A DNA stretch of 64,000 bases from RYN-133 sp963708645 (GTDB lineage: Bacteria > Actinomycetota > Actinomycetes > Mycobacteriales > Jatrophihabitantaceae). A program made the position numbers and the translations under genes. A model generated the notes under the pieces. It was not told where the DNA came from, ran no database searches, and worked only from the letters and a program-made list of their open reading frames with translations. The stretch is from assembly GCA_963708645.1 (NCBI GenBank), contig CAVPTA010000014.1, positions 248,001-312,000 on the forward strand, in the 5' to 3' direction. This document shows positions 24,892 through 32,927 of the stretch, one piece after another (the stretch's first letter is position 1; every line of letters starts with the position of its first letter).

Positions 24892-25329
24892 GTGTGGCAG
24901 GTGGTGAAGACGCTGCGTCCGCACCCCCTCGCTGTGGGGCAGGCGCGCAACTTCTGCACTCGTCGACTCAGTTCCGTGCTCGATGACCGTTCCGACGCGC
25001 CCGATGTGGTTGCCGACGCCGCGACCATCGCCAGCGAGTTGGTCACCAACGCCGTGACCGCAGGGTCGTCGGCGATCGAACTGTGCCTCGGACTTCGCAC
25101 CAACGCGATCTACATCGAGGTGGCCGACGACGCCGCAGGCGTGGTCGCGCCAGGCAATCCGCGGCCGACCGACCCCAAGGGTCGAGGACTGCTCGTCGTC
25201 GCCGCACTGTCGCGCGAGTGGGGCGTGAGTGCTGCTGATGGCACTAAGCAGGTGTGGGCCGAGATCGCTTTGTCGGGAAACGGCGACGCGTCGATTGGTT
25301 CGGGTGGACGACGGAACTCGGTCATCTGA
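24892..25329 (+). CDS. HATPase_c anti-sigma-factor-type serine kinase
   Basis: 145 residues, stand-alone GHKL ATP-binding domain of the SpoIIAB/RsbW class: VADAATIASELVTNAVTAG (N box), VADDAAGVVAPG (G1 box) and TDPKGRGLLVVAALS (G2 box), then the closing WGV. In partner switching such proteins hold a sigma factor or phosphorylate a STAS partner, and three STAS genes follow. GTG 24892 is preceded by AGGAGAGG. No sigma factor gene is adjacent. Confidence 0.9.
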   Translation: MWQVVKTLRPHPLAVGQARNFCTRRLSSVLDDRSDAPDVVADAATIASELVTNAVTAGSSAIELCLGLRTNAIYIEVADDAAGVVAPGNPRPTDPKGRGLLVVAALSREWGVSAADGTKQVWAEIALSGNGDASIGSGGRRNSVI

Positions 25330-25349
25330 GGTCGGATATTGTCGGCGAC

Positions 25350-25658
25350 ATGACAGCGGCGGGAGGGGCGAGTCAGCCGGTGGTGCTTCGGTTGGTCGGT
25401 GATGTAGACGCACTGACACAGTCGAACTATCGGCGTAGTGCCGACGAGATGCTCGCAGGAGCAGACACCGATCGGCTCATCGTCGACATGTCCGAATTGG
25501 TGACGATCGACTCGAGCGGGCTGGGCCTGCTCGTGCACCTTCAGTCGCTGACACGCGAGAAGGATGTCGCCATGGTGCTCACCAATGTCCCGCCACGCGC
25601 GGGCGCGTTGCTCAAGCGCACCGGGCTCGATCGCGTATTCGAGATCGACGGTTCGTAG
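25350..25658 (+). CDS. STAS-domain anti-anti-sigma factor (first of three in tandem)
   Basis: 102 residues covering one STAS domain: VVLRLVGDVDALTQSNYR, then LIVDMSELVTIDSSGLGLLVHLQSL. The Ser after the conserved Asp in IDSSG is the position phosphorylated in SpoIIAA/RsbV. C-terminal TGLDRVFEID completes the fold. It sits 20 bases after the HATPase gene, so the two probably form a kinase-substrate pair. Confidence 0.9.
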   Translation: MTAAGGASQPVVLRLVGDVDALTQSNYRRSADEMLAGADTDRLIVDMSELVTIDSSGLGLLVHLQSLTREKDVAMVLTNVPPRAGALLKRTGLDRVFEIDGS

Positions 25659-25670
25659 GTTGGGCTCCCG

Positions 25671-25979
25671 ATGACTCACAACGAATCCGCCGCCGCCGAG
25701 GGCCCGGCGGTACTTCGCCTCACCGGTGACGTCGACTTCTTCACTGAGGACGAGTTCCGCGAGCAGGCCGAGAAACTGCTCGACACACCGGGTGTCGACC
25801 GGTTGATCGTCGACCTCGCCGACATCGGCGTCATGGACTCGAGCGGGCTGAGCCTGCTCGTCGATCTGTTGCGTCTGTGCCGCGACCTGGATCTGCCGAT
25901 GACACTGCGTGGTGTCCCGGATCGCGTCGTCCAGCTGCTGGACCTGACCGGACTGGACCAAGTCATCGCCGTCGAGTGA
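25671..25979 (+). CDS. STAS-domain anti-anti-sigma factor (second)
   Basis: 102 residues: AVLRLTGDVDFFTEDEFREQAE, LIVDLADIGVMDSSGLSLLVDLLRL and TGLDQVIAVE. The phospho-acceptor DSSG is intact. It has the same length as the preceding STAS gene and probably arose by tandem duplication, although the sequences have diverged. Gap of 12 bases to the previous stop. Confidence 0.9.
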   Translation: MTHNESAAAEGPAVLRLTGDVDFFTEDEFREQAEKLLDTPGVDRLIVDLADIGVMDSSGLSLLVDLLRLCRDLDLPMTLRGVPDRVVQLLDLTGLDQVIAVE

Positions 25980-25993
25980 GGAGACCCCCAACA

Positions 25994-26303
25994 ATGGAAC
26001 GCGCAGGAGGCGGTGACCGGCCGGTCCTGTCCATGGTCGGCGACATCGACATCGCCAGCGAGCAGGACTGGCGGCTGCCGCGGCAGCGAGTGGCTCGAGG
26101 CCCACCCCGACCTTGTCGACGTCACCCTTGACATGGCCGGCGTCAGCTTTCTCGACTCCCGTGGCATGTCCGTGCTGGTCGATCTGCATTCCAAGGCGCT
26201 CGGGCGCGGCGGCAAGTTGACGCTGCTCGCGGTGCCGCGGCGAGTGGCGAAGGCGCTCAGTGTCGCCGGCCTCGATCAGGTATTCCAGGTCGAATCAGTT
26301 TGA
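25994..26303 (+). pseudogene. Third STAS-domain gene, frameshifted
   Basis: Starts MERAGGGDRPVLSMVGDID at 25994 with a GAGGAG ribosome site, then the frame is lost between about 26072 and 26087; the rest (SEWLEAHPDLVDVTLDMAG, FLDSRGMSVLVDLHSKAL, AGLDQVFQVES) is in the next frame to 26303. One extra base in that window, or two missing, restores a STAS protein of about 102 residues. The acceptor site reads DSRG: the phosphorylatable Ser is kept but the following Ser is Arg. Could be real decay or a sequence error. Confidence 0.75.
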
Positions 26304-26429
26304 ACGCCGCATTAATCCAATCAACCAGGACGTTTCGGCCGCGAGAATCAAGTATTGCGCAAGGCTGGTCAAGAATCGCGCAAGCTGGGTACTATTTCTC
26401 CGCACAGTGCATCGTCCGCCTCGGCGGCC

Positions 26430-26501
26430 GGCGGGGGCGGGTCATCTCGATGACCTGGGCGATCAGGTGGGCAACGCCTGAGCTGCCATGGTTCCCCCGC
26501 C
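26430..26501 (+). ncRNA. Structured 5' leader of the GH6 gene (unknown class)
   Basis: GGCGGGGG (26430-26437) pairs perfectly with CCCCCGCC (26494-26501), enclosing two hairpins: GGTCAT-CTCG-ATGACC (26440-26455) and TCAGG...CCTGA (26463-26481). This gives a three-way junction in the untranslated region of the secreted hydrolase, ending 57 bases before its start. The whole gap 26304-26558 holds no gene; TACTAT near 26390 could be a -10. I cannot match it to a known riboswitch family. Confidence 0.4.
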
Positions 26502-26558
26502 TTTGGCATTTCTAGCCCTACGTCGCGCTCCCCCGCGGCTCGATGAGGAAGGCTGGCC

Positions 26559-27702
26559 TTGCGCCGCACTATCATGAGTACTTTTCGTACTGCTCTGTCC
26601 CGGAAAAGCCTGCTTCTGAAGAGCGCATCCTTTGCGCTCGCGGCGTCGACCGCTATCGCCACCGCTGCCGTCTCCGGCGGCGTCGAGGCACATGCATCGA
26701 CGCGCCCCGATGCACCACACCGTCGCCAGCCCGAACCCACTCGCCAACATCACCTGGGGCAACTACAGGGGCTCGACCGACGAGCTGTTCAACACGCTGC
26801 CCCGCCTGCACGGCACGAACCGGCGCCTGCTGCAGTCGGTCGCCGTCCGGCCCCGCATGCGCTGGTTCGGCGCCTGGTACTCCGACAACTTCATCTACAC
26901 CGCGATGCGGCGCTACATCCAGAACGTGACCCGGGGTCGGTCCAATGTGCTGGTGCAGATGGCCATCTTCCGGATGGTTCCGTGGGAGACGCGGGCCTGC
27001 CCGACCCTGCCGACCGGCGCACAGCAGCGCAGCTACTACCGCTGGATCAACCGCGCGGCCCGCGCCATCGGACGCACCCACGTCGCGATGGTGCTGCAGC
27101 CTGACCTGCCGTTCGCGTTCTGCGTGCCGCATCACTCGAAGCTGCCGCTGAACATGGTCTCCTACGCAGCACGCAAGTTCAGCTCGCTGCCGCACACCTC
27201 GGTCTACATCGACTCGGGCGCTGCTGACTGGTCGCCGGTGAACCGGTCGGTGTGGCTGCTGCGCCACGCGGGTGTGCGCTACGCCCGCGGCTTCGCGCTC
27301 GACGCGACGCACTACGACTCGACCAGCGCGCAGGTCGTGTACGGCGCGAAGATCCAGAACGCACTCAGCGCCTGGGGCCTGCACGGCAAGCGTTTCATCG
27401 TCAACACGGCGCAGAACGGCCGTCCGTTCTCGCGGCAGTGGTACATGCACCACGGCGGAACCGGTCGCGGTTACAACAACGCTGCGGCCTGCCGCACCGT
27501 CGGCCAGCGGCACTGCGTCACGCTCGGCATCCCGCCGACGTGGCACACGAGTTCGGCTCCCGGCCTGACCGCGCAGGCTCGTTCGCTGGCCGCCAAGTAC
27601 TGCGACGCGTACTTGTGGGTCGGTCGTCCGTGGCAGATCAGCCAGCCGTCGAGCTTCTCGCTGAGTCGGCTCCTGTCCATGGCCCGTACCACGCCGTACT
27701 AA
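26559..27702 (+). pseudogene. Secreted glycoside hydrolase family 6 protein (cellulase-like), frameshifted after the signal peptide
   Basis: TTG 26559 has GAGGAAGG 6 bases before it and opens a classic signal peptide (MSTFRTALSRKSLLLKSASF, ALAASTAIATAAVSGGVEA). The mature domain continues in the next frame from about 26711: NITWGNYRG, AMVLQPDLPFAF, VYIDSGAADWS, FIVNTAQNGRP and YCDAYLWVGRPW, the GH6 order. Removing one C from CCCC 26705-26708 joins them into about 380 residues. The catalytic-acid segment EPD is QPD here with the Asp kept, so activity on beta-1,4-glucan is plausible but unproven. Single-base error or real lesion. Confidence 0.8.
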
Positions 27703-27725
27703 ACCGCGTTTCCTACCTCCGCGCG

Positions 27726-27767
27726 AAGGCGTGGGGCTGCCCCCCACCTGGCGGCCCCACGCCTTTT
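27726..27767 (+). terminator. Rho-independent terminator after the GH6 gene
   Basis: AAGGCGTGGGGC (27726-27737) pairs perfectly over 12 bp with GCCCCACGCCTT (27754-27765) and is followed by a short T-run (TTTTGCTGT). It ends 65 bases after the GH6 stop. Unusually strong for this window. Confidence 0.88.
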
Positions 27768-27804
27768 GCTGTGTAGCTACGTCCACAATCACGCCGTGCA
27801 GAAA

Positions 27805-27864
27805 CGCCACGCACTCACGCCGCGCTGTCAAGCCACGCAGTCACGCCACGCACTCACTCCGCGC
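27805..27864. repeat. Short direct repeats between terminator and STAS gene
   Basis: Two 21-base copies, CGCCACGCACTCACGCCGCGC (27805-27825, 21 bases with the last shown) and the same with one G-to-T change (27844-27864), 39 bases apart, with a partial copy between them. The second copy runs into the 3' end of the minus-strand STAS gene. Confidence 0.6.
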
Positions 27865-28159
27865 GAAGCACGTGCTCGAGGCCGGATATCCGCAACAACA
27901 CCGCGACATGCTCGGGTACACCGCGCAGCCGCAGCTCGATGGCCCGCTCTTGCGCAGTGCGCCTGAGCCGCAACAGGGCGCTGAGTCCGGACGAGTCGAT
28001 GAACTCGACGGCCGCGAGATCGACGACGAGGAACTGGCCGGACGGGATGTCACGCAGCAACGCTGCGCCCTGCGTCACGAGTTGGTCGGCCTGGACGACA
28101 TCGACGTCGCCGCGCAGGGTCAGGACGGGACGTGCATCGGGGTCTGCGGATTCCGACAA
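27854..28159 (-). CDS. STAS-domain anti-anti-sigma factor (fourth)
   Basis: 101 residues: VLTLRGDVDVVQADQLVTQG, LVVDLAAVEFIDSSGLSALLRL and SGLEHVLRAE, with the phospho-acceptor DSSG. The start is taken as TTG 28159 because AAGGAGG lies 8 bases before it and directly follows the stop of the upstream GAF-SpoIIE gene, so translation is coupled. A longer reading from 28234 would lie inside the phosphatase gene. It is the likely substrate of that phosphatase. Confidence 0.88.
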   Translation of the reverse strand: MSESADPDARPVLTLRGDVDVVQADQLVTQGAALLRDIPSGQFLVVDLAAVEFIDSSGLSALLRLRRTAQERAIELRLRGVPEHVAVLLRISGLEHVLRAE

Positions 28160-28173
28160 GACCAGCACCTCCT

Positions 28174-29859
28174 TCAGTCGCGATAGAGCCCTTGCGCCTC
28201 TGCCGGCACGGTGTCGAGTGAGAGCGAGAACCATACGGTCTTACCGATGCCGTGCTCGCTAGGCCGCACGCCCCAGTCGTCGGCGAGTCGCAGGACGAAG
28301 TACACGCCGCGGCCGTGGCTGTCAGTCGGCTCGACCTGTTCGACCGTGACGGCGCCTGCGGCGTAGTCGGTGCAATCGACCCGAAGCCGCCGCGCGGAGC
28401 GGAAGATCTTGACCGTGAAGTCTGTCGCGGCGTGCGTGACGCAGTTCGTCGCCACCTCGGACACGAGCAGCACCAGCACACCGCGCACGGCAGGATCGAG
28501 ATCTGCGGTGAGTTCGGCTGCGAACCGGCGAGCTTGCGCGACCGAGGTCTTGGCCGCATGCAGACGGATCTCACCGACCAGCTTCTCGTCGAGCTGGCCT
28601 GCGTCCGCGTGCTCGCCGCCGGGTGTCGCGCTGGATCCGGCAGCCGTGTCGCGTCGCACGACGAGCAGCGCCACGTCATCGGTCGTCGGAGTGTCGCCGA
28701 CCATGCGCATCATGATGTCGCGGCAGACGCGTTCCGGTGCGTCGGACGCGACGGACGCGAGCAGCCGAGCGAGCCCCGCCTCGATCGACTCGCCGCGGCG
28801 CTCGATCAAGCCGTCGGTGTAGCAGATCAGGGTGCCCTGGTCCGGCATTTCCAGCAAGGCTGCGGAGTACTGCGCGTCATCAACCGCACCGAGTGGGGGG
28901 CCTGGCATGACGGCGACGTACTCCGCACCGGCGGGGGTCGCGAGGATCGGCGGCGGATGTCCGGCGGAGCTGATAACGAATCGGTCGTACGGCGGTTCGG
29001 CCACCGCGCACAGCAAGGTCACCATCGTGTCGACCTCGAAGTGCAACAGCTTGCGGTTGGTGAGTTCGAGAACTCGCGACACGGCTTCGTCGAGCAGCGC
29101 GTATGAGCGCAGTGCACTCTTGACGCGACCGACCACCACCGCCGAGTGCAGGCCGTGACCGGCAACGTCGCCGATCACGATCCACAGCGCGCCGGACGGG
29201 AGGACGAAGGCGTCGTACCAGTCGCCACCGATCGACCGATCCTCGGCCGGTGCGTAGCGCGCGGCGAATTGGAGATCTGGCAGGTTCGGCAGCCGGGTCG
29301 GCAGCAACTCACGCTCGAGCACGGCACCTGCGGCCGAATCGATGGCCAGCCGGCGCGTCTGGACAGCAGCCGAGATTCGTTCGCCGGCGACTTGAAGCAA
29401 CTCGACGTCGTGCGGTTCGAACGCCCGGTCGGCAATTCGTCCGACGTGCAGGACGCCGAGCAAATCGCTGCCGACGACCAGCGGCACCCCGATCATGTGA
29501 CGGATGCCCTTCTCCCACAGGATCGGGTTGGCCACCGTCGTTTCGTCTACCCGGTCGAGCACGACCGGCTCGCGTCGAGCGGCGATGGTGCCGGCGAATC
29601 CCGTCCCTATCGGCACCCGCACGCCCTGCCGGACCTCTTCCTCGAGTCCGCACGCTGCGCGGGCGACGAGATCGTCGGATCCGTGCCGTCGCAGCAGCAC
29701 GGCGGCGGTATCCGCGTCGAGGACGGCACGGACGCGGTAGAGCAGTTCGACGAGCAGGTCGTCGACGTCCAGCTTCGTCAGGCTCACGTCGGTAACGGCC
29801 GCCAGATTGCTCAGCCGCTCCTCGAAACCGCGTGAGGCCACCTGTCCGAGAGTAGCCAC
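28174..29859 (-). CDS. GAF-SpoIIE (PP2C) phosphatase with C-terminal HATPase domain
   Basis: About 561 residues, three modules. GAF sensor 20-170 (VRVPIGTGFAGTIAARREPV, IRHMIGVPLVVGSDLLGVL); SpoIIE serine phosphatase 190-395 (RSIGGDWYDAFVLPSGALW, IGDVAGHGLHSAVVVG, FVISSAGHPPPILA, TDGLIERRGES, TDDVALLVV); GHKL ATPase 420-555 (LLVSEVATNCVTHAAT, HGRGVYFVLRLADDWG). It joins the phosphatase and kinase arms of partner switching in one chain and precedes a coupled STAS gene. GTG 29859 has AGGG upstream; GTG 29841 is the alternative. Confidence 0.92.
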   Translation of the reverse strand: MATLGQVASRGFEERLSNLAAVTDVSLTKLDVDDLLVELLYRVRAVLDADTAAVLLRRHGSDDLVARAACGLEEEVRQGVRVPIGTGFAGTIAARREPVVLDRVDETTVANPILWEKGIRHMIGVPLVVGSDLLGVLHVGRIADRAFEPHDVELLQVAGERISAAVQTRRLAIDSAAGAVLERELLPTRLPNLPDLQFAARYAPAEDRSIGGDWYDAFVLPSGALWIVIGDVAGHGLHSAVVVGRVKSALRSYALLDEAVSRVLELTNRKLLHFEVDTMVTLLCAVAEPPYDRFVISSAGHPPPILATPAGAEYVAVMPGPPLGAVDDAQYSAALLEMPDQGTLICYTDGLIERRGESIEAGLARLLASVASDAPERVCRDIMMRMVGDTPTTDDVALLVVRRDTAAGSSATPGGEHADAGQLDEKLVGEIRLHAAKTSVAQARRFAAELTADLDPAVRGVLVLLVSEVATNCVTHAATDFTVKIFRSARRLRVDCTDYAAGAVTVEQVEPTDSHGRGVYFVLRLADDWGVRPSEHGIGKTVWFSLSLDTVPAEAQGLYRD

Positions 29860-29900
29860 ATAGCGGCCCTGCGCCGGTGAATGCGGCGACACGCGACGAG

Positions 29901-29972
29901 TGGGCGCTACTGGGATCGAACCAGTGACCGCTCGGGTGTAAGCCGAGTGCTCTCCCGCTGAGCTAAGCGCCC
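29901..29972 (-). tRNA. tRNA-Val (anticodon UAC)
   Basis: 72-nt cloverleaf on the minus strand: acceptor GGGCGCT/AGCGCCC, D arm with AGCTCAGCGGGAGAGC, anticodon stem CTCGG/CCGAG around loop CTTACAC (anticodon TAC), T arm CTGGTTCGATCCCAG. Discriminator A; the CCA end is not encoded. Confidence 0.96.
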
Positions 29973-30026
29973 GGACGTGACGGCCCAGAGTACGACACCG
30001 CAGTGCCCAGCCCGTACCGTGATCCC

Positions 30027-30917
30027 GTGACGAGGACGTCCGCGACGAGCGCTGTGCGCGCGAATCTGCGCGCGCTGCGCGAGCCGCGGTATGCGTCTCT
30101 TTCGGCGCTGATGGTGCTGGTTGCGTTGGTGTGCATCGGGGCCGGGACGTGGCAGATCGCGCGCTTCGACCAGAAGGTCCGCGACAACGATGCCCTGCGG
30201 GCCAACGCACACGCTGCCGTCGTCCCGCTCGGCTCCGTCCTCCCCTTGGTGGGTGCTCCGGGCCCGCCCGCAGATTCCGTCCGCTACCGCACCGTCACCG
30301 CGACGGGCCACTTCGACGACGCACACACAGTGCGCGTGGGGCTGCGGACCGTCGACGGCGCCGACGGTGACCTGGTGCTGACCCCGTTCGTCACGAGTGG
30401 TGGCGACGTGCTCGTCGTCCGCGGACTCGATGCGGATCGCAGCGGCAGCACGCCGGCACCCCCGGCGGGTGAGGTGACCATCCGCGCTCGAGTACAGACC
30501 AGCGAGGCCAACCGCGACAACGCGGCCGCCTTCGCCCGCGGCAAGCTGCTGTCGATCAATGCCCCCGCGCAGGCGGCGCACCTGGGCAAGCCGGTGTACG
30601 ACGGCTATGTCGAACTGCTGCCCGGTCAACCCGGCACGCAGAATGTGACTGCCATACCGGCGCCCAGCCTGTCGAACCCGGCCGGCGGTGCGGTCGAGCC
30701 GCAACACTTCGCCTACATCATCCAGTGGTATTTGTTCGCTGCGCTCGCGCTCGCTGCCCCGTTCGCGATGATGCGCGCCGACCGTCGTGAGCGCGACGCG
30801 TCCGAACCGGCGACCGGCGAGACACCAAGCCGGACTGCGAACGAGACGGTCCCGCAGACCGACCAGCAACGACGCGCTGCCAAGCTTGCCGATCGCTATG
30901 GACGGGCGACGCGATGA
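30027..30917 (+). CDS. SURF1-family cytochrome oxidase biogenesis protein
   Basis: 296 residues. Membrane helix near the N-terminus (ASLSALMVLVALVCIGAGTWQIARFDQK, ending with the SURF1 GxWQ signature), a periplasmic domain (YRTVTATGHFDD, VLTPFVTSGGDVLVVRG) and a second helix near 235 (PQHFAYIIQWYLFAALALA), where FAYIIQWYLFA is the C-terminal SURF1 motif. Involved in cytochrome c oxidase assembly. GTG 30027 or GTG 30003 could be the start. It overlaps lemA by 4 bases. Confidence 0.9.
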   Translation: MTRTSATSAVRANLRALREPRYASLSALMVLVALVCIGAGTWQIARFDQKVRDNDALRANAHAAVVPLGSVLPLVGAPGPPADSVRYRTVTATGHFDDAHTVRVGLRTVDGADGDLVLTPFVTSGGDVLVVRGLDADRSGSTPAPPAGEVTIRARVQTSEANRDNAAAFARGKLLSINAPAQAAHLGKPVYDGYVELLPGQPGTQNVTAIPAPSLSNPAGGAVEPQHFAYIIQWYLFAALALAAPFAMMRADRRERDASEPATGETPSRTANETVPQTDQQRRAAKLADRYGRATR

Positions 30918-31498
30918 CGGTTGCTCTCGTGATCATCGGCGTGGTCATTCTGGTGCTGCTGATCATCCCGATCGTGAGCTACAACCGATTCGTGCGAGAG
31001 CGCAATCTCGTCGCCGAGTCGTGGCGACAGATCGATGTCGAACTGCAGCGCCGGCACGACCTCATCCCGAATCTCGTCGAGACGGTGCAGGGCTACGCGG
31101 CGCACGAGCGACATGTGTTCGACGACATCACCCGCGCCCGTGCGGCCGCGGTGCAGGCGCGTTCGACGGCCGAGAACGACCAGGCCACGCGAGCGACTGC
31201 AGAGAATGCGTTGAGCAGGGCCGTGGTCGGCGTCGTCGCGCTCGCCGAGGGATATCCGCAACTCAAAGCGAACCAGAATTTCCTTGCACTGCAGCACGAA
31301 CTCGTCGACACCGAAGACCGCATCGCGGCCGGACGCCGCTTCTACAACGGCAACGTCCGCGCGCTCAACACTCGTGTGCAGGCGTTCCCGTCGAACATCG
31401 TGGCCGGCATGTTCCACTTCAGCGCAGCCGACTACTTCGAACTCGACGACCCGGGCGCCCGCCAGGCTGTCAGCGTCGATCTCGGCGGCTCGCGCTGA
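30914..31498 (+). CDS. lemA: LemA-family membrane protein
   Basis: 194 residues. A single N-terminal helix (ALVIIGVVILVLLIIPIVSY), then YNRFVRERNLVAESWRQIDV and ELQRRHDLIPNLVETVQGY, the LemA signature, and a helical cytoplasmic or extracytoplasmic bundle ending FYNGNVRALNTRVQAFPSNI. LemA proteins are widespread and poorly understood. Translationally coupled to the SURF1 gene and to the next membrane protein. Confidence 0.92.
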   Translation: MTVALVIIGVVILVLLIIPIVSYNRFVRERNLVAESWRQIDVELQRRHDLIPNLVETVQGYAAHERHVFDDITRARAAAVQARSTAENDQATRATAENALSRAVVGVVALAEGYPQLKANQNFLALQHELVDTEDRIAAGRRFYNGNVRALNTRVQAFPSNIVAGMFHFSAADYFELDDPGARQAVSVDLGGSR

Positions 31499-32160
31499 TG
31501 TTCGCAGTCGTGATCGTGGTCATCGTCCTTGTCGCGATCGCGGCCGGAGTAGGTGGCTACTACGCGAACAAGCGCCGCCAGGCCGCGCTCGCCGCGTGGG
31601 CCGCGCAGCACGGCTACAGCTATGCGACCGCGGACGACCGGTACAGCGAACTGCCGTGGGGTCCGCCGTTCGGAGAGGGATTCGGACACGCTGCCCTCGA
31701 CGTGCTCACCTCGACCGGCCCGGGCCGACCTGCCTTGTGCTTCACCTATCGGTACAAGACCCGCACCAGCAACGGCAAGACGTCGTCCACGCAGACGCAC
31801 TACTTCGCGATCTACTCGGCGCGACTGCAGCGAGCGCTGCCGAACCTGCACGTGAGCCGCGAAGGGCTGTTCGGCACGATCGCGCGCGCAATCGGCTTTC
31901 ACGACATCGAATTCGAGAGCGAGCAGTTCAACAAGACGTTCAAGGTCAAAGGCGACGACCGCAAATTCGCCTCGGACGTGATCAACCCGCAGATGATGCA
32001 GTTCCTGCTCGACACGGATGCACCGGGCTTCGCGATCATCGGCGCCGACATCGTCCTGGTTCGCAGCGGTCGACTGCGGCTCGAAGACGTTGAATCGGCG
32101 GTCGGCTATCTCGAGACGGTGCTCTCGCACGTCCCCGAGTTCGTGTGGGAGCCCCACTGA
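31498..32160 (+). CDS. LemA-linked conserved membrane protein
   Basis: 220 residues of unknown function. N-terminal helix FAVVIVVIVLVAIAAGVGGYY, then a cytoplasmic domain with RQAALAAWAAQHGYSYATAD, FTYRYKTRTSNGKTSSTQTH and EFESEQFNKTFKVKGDDRKF. Proteins of this type commonly follow lemA in Actinobacteria. ATG 31498 shares one base with the lemA stop, and its own stop shares one base with the next start. Confidence 0.8.
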   Translation: MFAVVIVVIVLVAIAAGVGGYYANKRRQAALAAWAAQHGYSYATADDRYSELPWGPPFGEGFGHAALDVLTSTGPGRPALCFTYRYKTRTSNGKTSSTQTHYFAIYSARLQRALPNLHVSREGLFGTIARAIGFHDIEFESEQFNKTFKVKGDDRKFASDVINPQMMQFLLDTDAPGFAIIGADIVLVRSGRLRLEDVESAVGYLETVLSHVPEFVWEPH

Positions 32161-32756
32161 TGGACGCATCGGAGTGGGACGAGCGCTATCGCGCCGAGGG
32201 TCTCGTCTGGGGCGGCCCGCCGAACCGGTGGGTCGTCGAGGAGCTGTCCGACACGCCGTCCGGCGTCGCCGTCGACCTCGCCTGCGGAGAGGGACGCAAT
32301 GCGTTGTGGCTGGCGGCGCACGGCTGGCGCGTGATCGCCGTCGACTTCTCGGCCATCGCCATCGCCAAGGCGCGCGAACTCGACATCGGCGGGTTGGTCG
32401 AATGGGTCACCGCGGACGCGACGGACTATCGCCCGGCACAGCCCGTCGACCTTGCGCTGCTGTGTTACCTCCAGGTGCCGGCCGAGCAGCGGCGTAGCAC
32501 GGTGCGGCATGCCGCGGCAGCTCTCGCACCGGGCGGCACGCTGCTCGTGATCGCGCACGACAGCCGCAACCTGACCGACGGGACGGGCGGACCGAGCGAC
32601 CCGCGCGTGCTCTACACGGCCAACGACGTCGTGGCGGATCTCGAGGGCACCGGGCTGGTCAGTGACCGCGCTTCGGAAGTTTTTCGTCCTGTCCCGGGTA
32701 GCGACCGGCCTGCGATCGACGCATTGCTGCGCGCGCACCGCCCCGCTGCCGTTTGA
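32160..32756 (+). CDS. Class I SAM-dependent methyltransferase
   Basis: 198 residues. Motif I VAVDLACGEGRNALWLAAHGW (about 36-56), acidic residue at the end of the second strand in VIAVDFS, and PVDLALLCYLQVP as motif IV. The N-terminus WDERYRAEGLVWGGPPNRWV is typical of TehB/thiopurine-like small methyltransferases. Substrate unknown. Last gene of the SURF1-lemA operon. Its 3' end overlaps a convergent small membrane-protein gene by 98 bases. Confidence 0.88.
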   Translation: MDASEWDERYRAEGLVWGGPPNRWVVEELSDTPSGVAVDLACGEGRNALWLAAHGWRVIAVDFSAIAIAKARELDIGGLVEWVTADATDYRPAQPVDLALLCYLQVPAEQRRSTVRHAAAALAPGGTLLVIAHDSRNLTDGTGGPSDPRVLYTANDVVADLEGTGLVSDRASEVFRPVPGSDRPAIDALLRAHRPAAV

Positions 32757-32922
32757 GATCGCGCATCTGGGCGCGCGCGGTCTGGCGTCCCAGCCGGGTG
32801 CGGCGGGCGATCTCGGCAGACGAAGCGCGGGTGTACCCGTGCCTGCGGTCGGATCGGTCGACGAAGAAGGCGGCGATCAGCATCGGAATGACTATGCACG
32901 CGACGATGATCAGAAAGGTCAT
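32659..32922 (-). CDS. Small single-pass membrane protein
   Basis: 87 residues from ATG 32922. Helix FLIIVACIVIPMLIAAFFV, then a basic region (RRTRLGRQTARAQMRDLKRQ) that is probably cytoplasmic. No family recognised. A GTG at 32955 would add 11 residues but overlaps ahpE. The long 3' overlap with the methyltransferase weakens the call, but the ORF begins just after the ahpE stop on the same strand, which suits an operon tail gene. Confidence 0.5.
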   Translation of the reverse strand: MTFLIIVACIVIPMLIAAFFVDRSDRRHGYTRASSAEIARRTRLGRQTARAQMRDLKRQRGGARAAMRRSQAGRYPGQDEKLPKRGH

Positions 32923-32927
32923 GACCG

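Noticed and set aside
26490..26498. GGGGGAACC on the minus strand, resembling the core of the c-di-AMP (ydaO) riboswitch
   Set aside because: The GGTGAAT-type partner segment and the rest of the consensus are absent, and the downstream gene on that strand is not in range.
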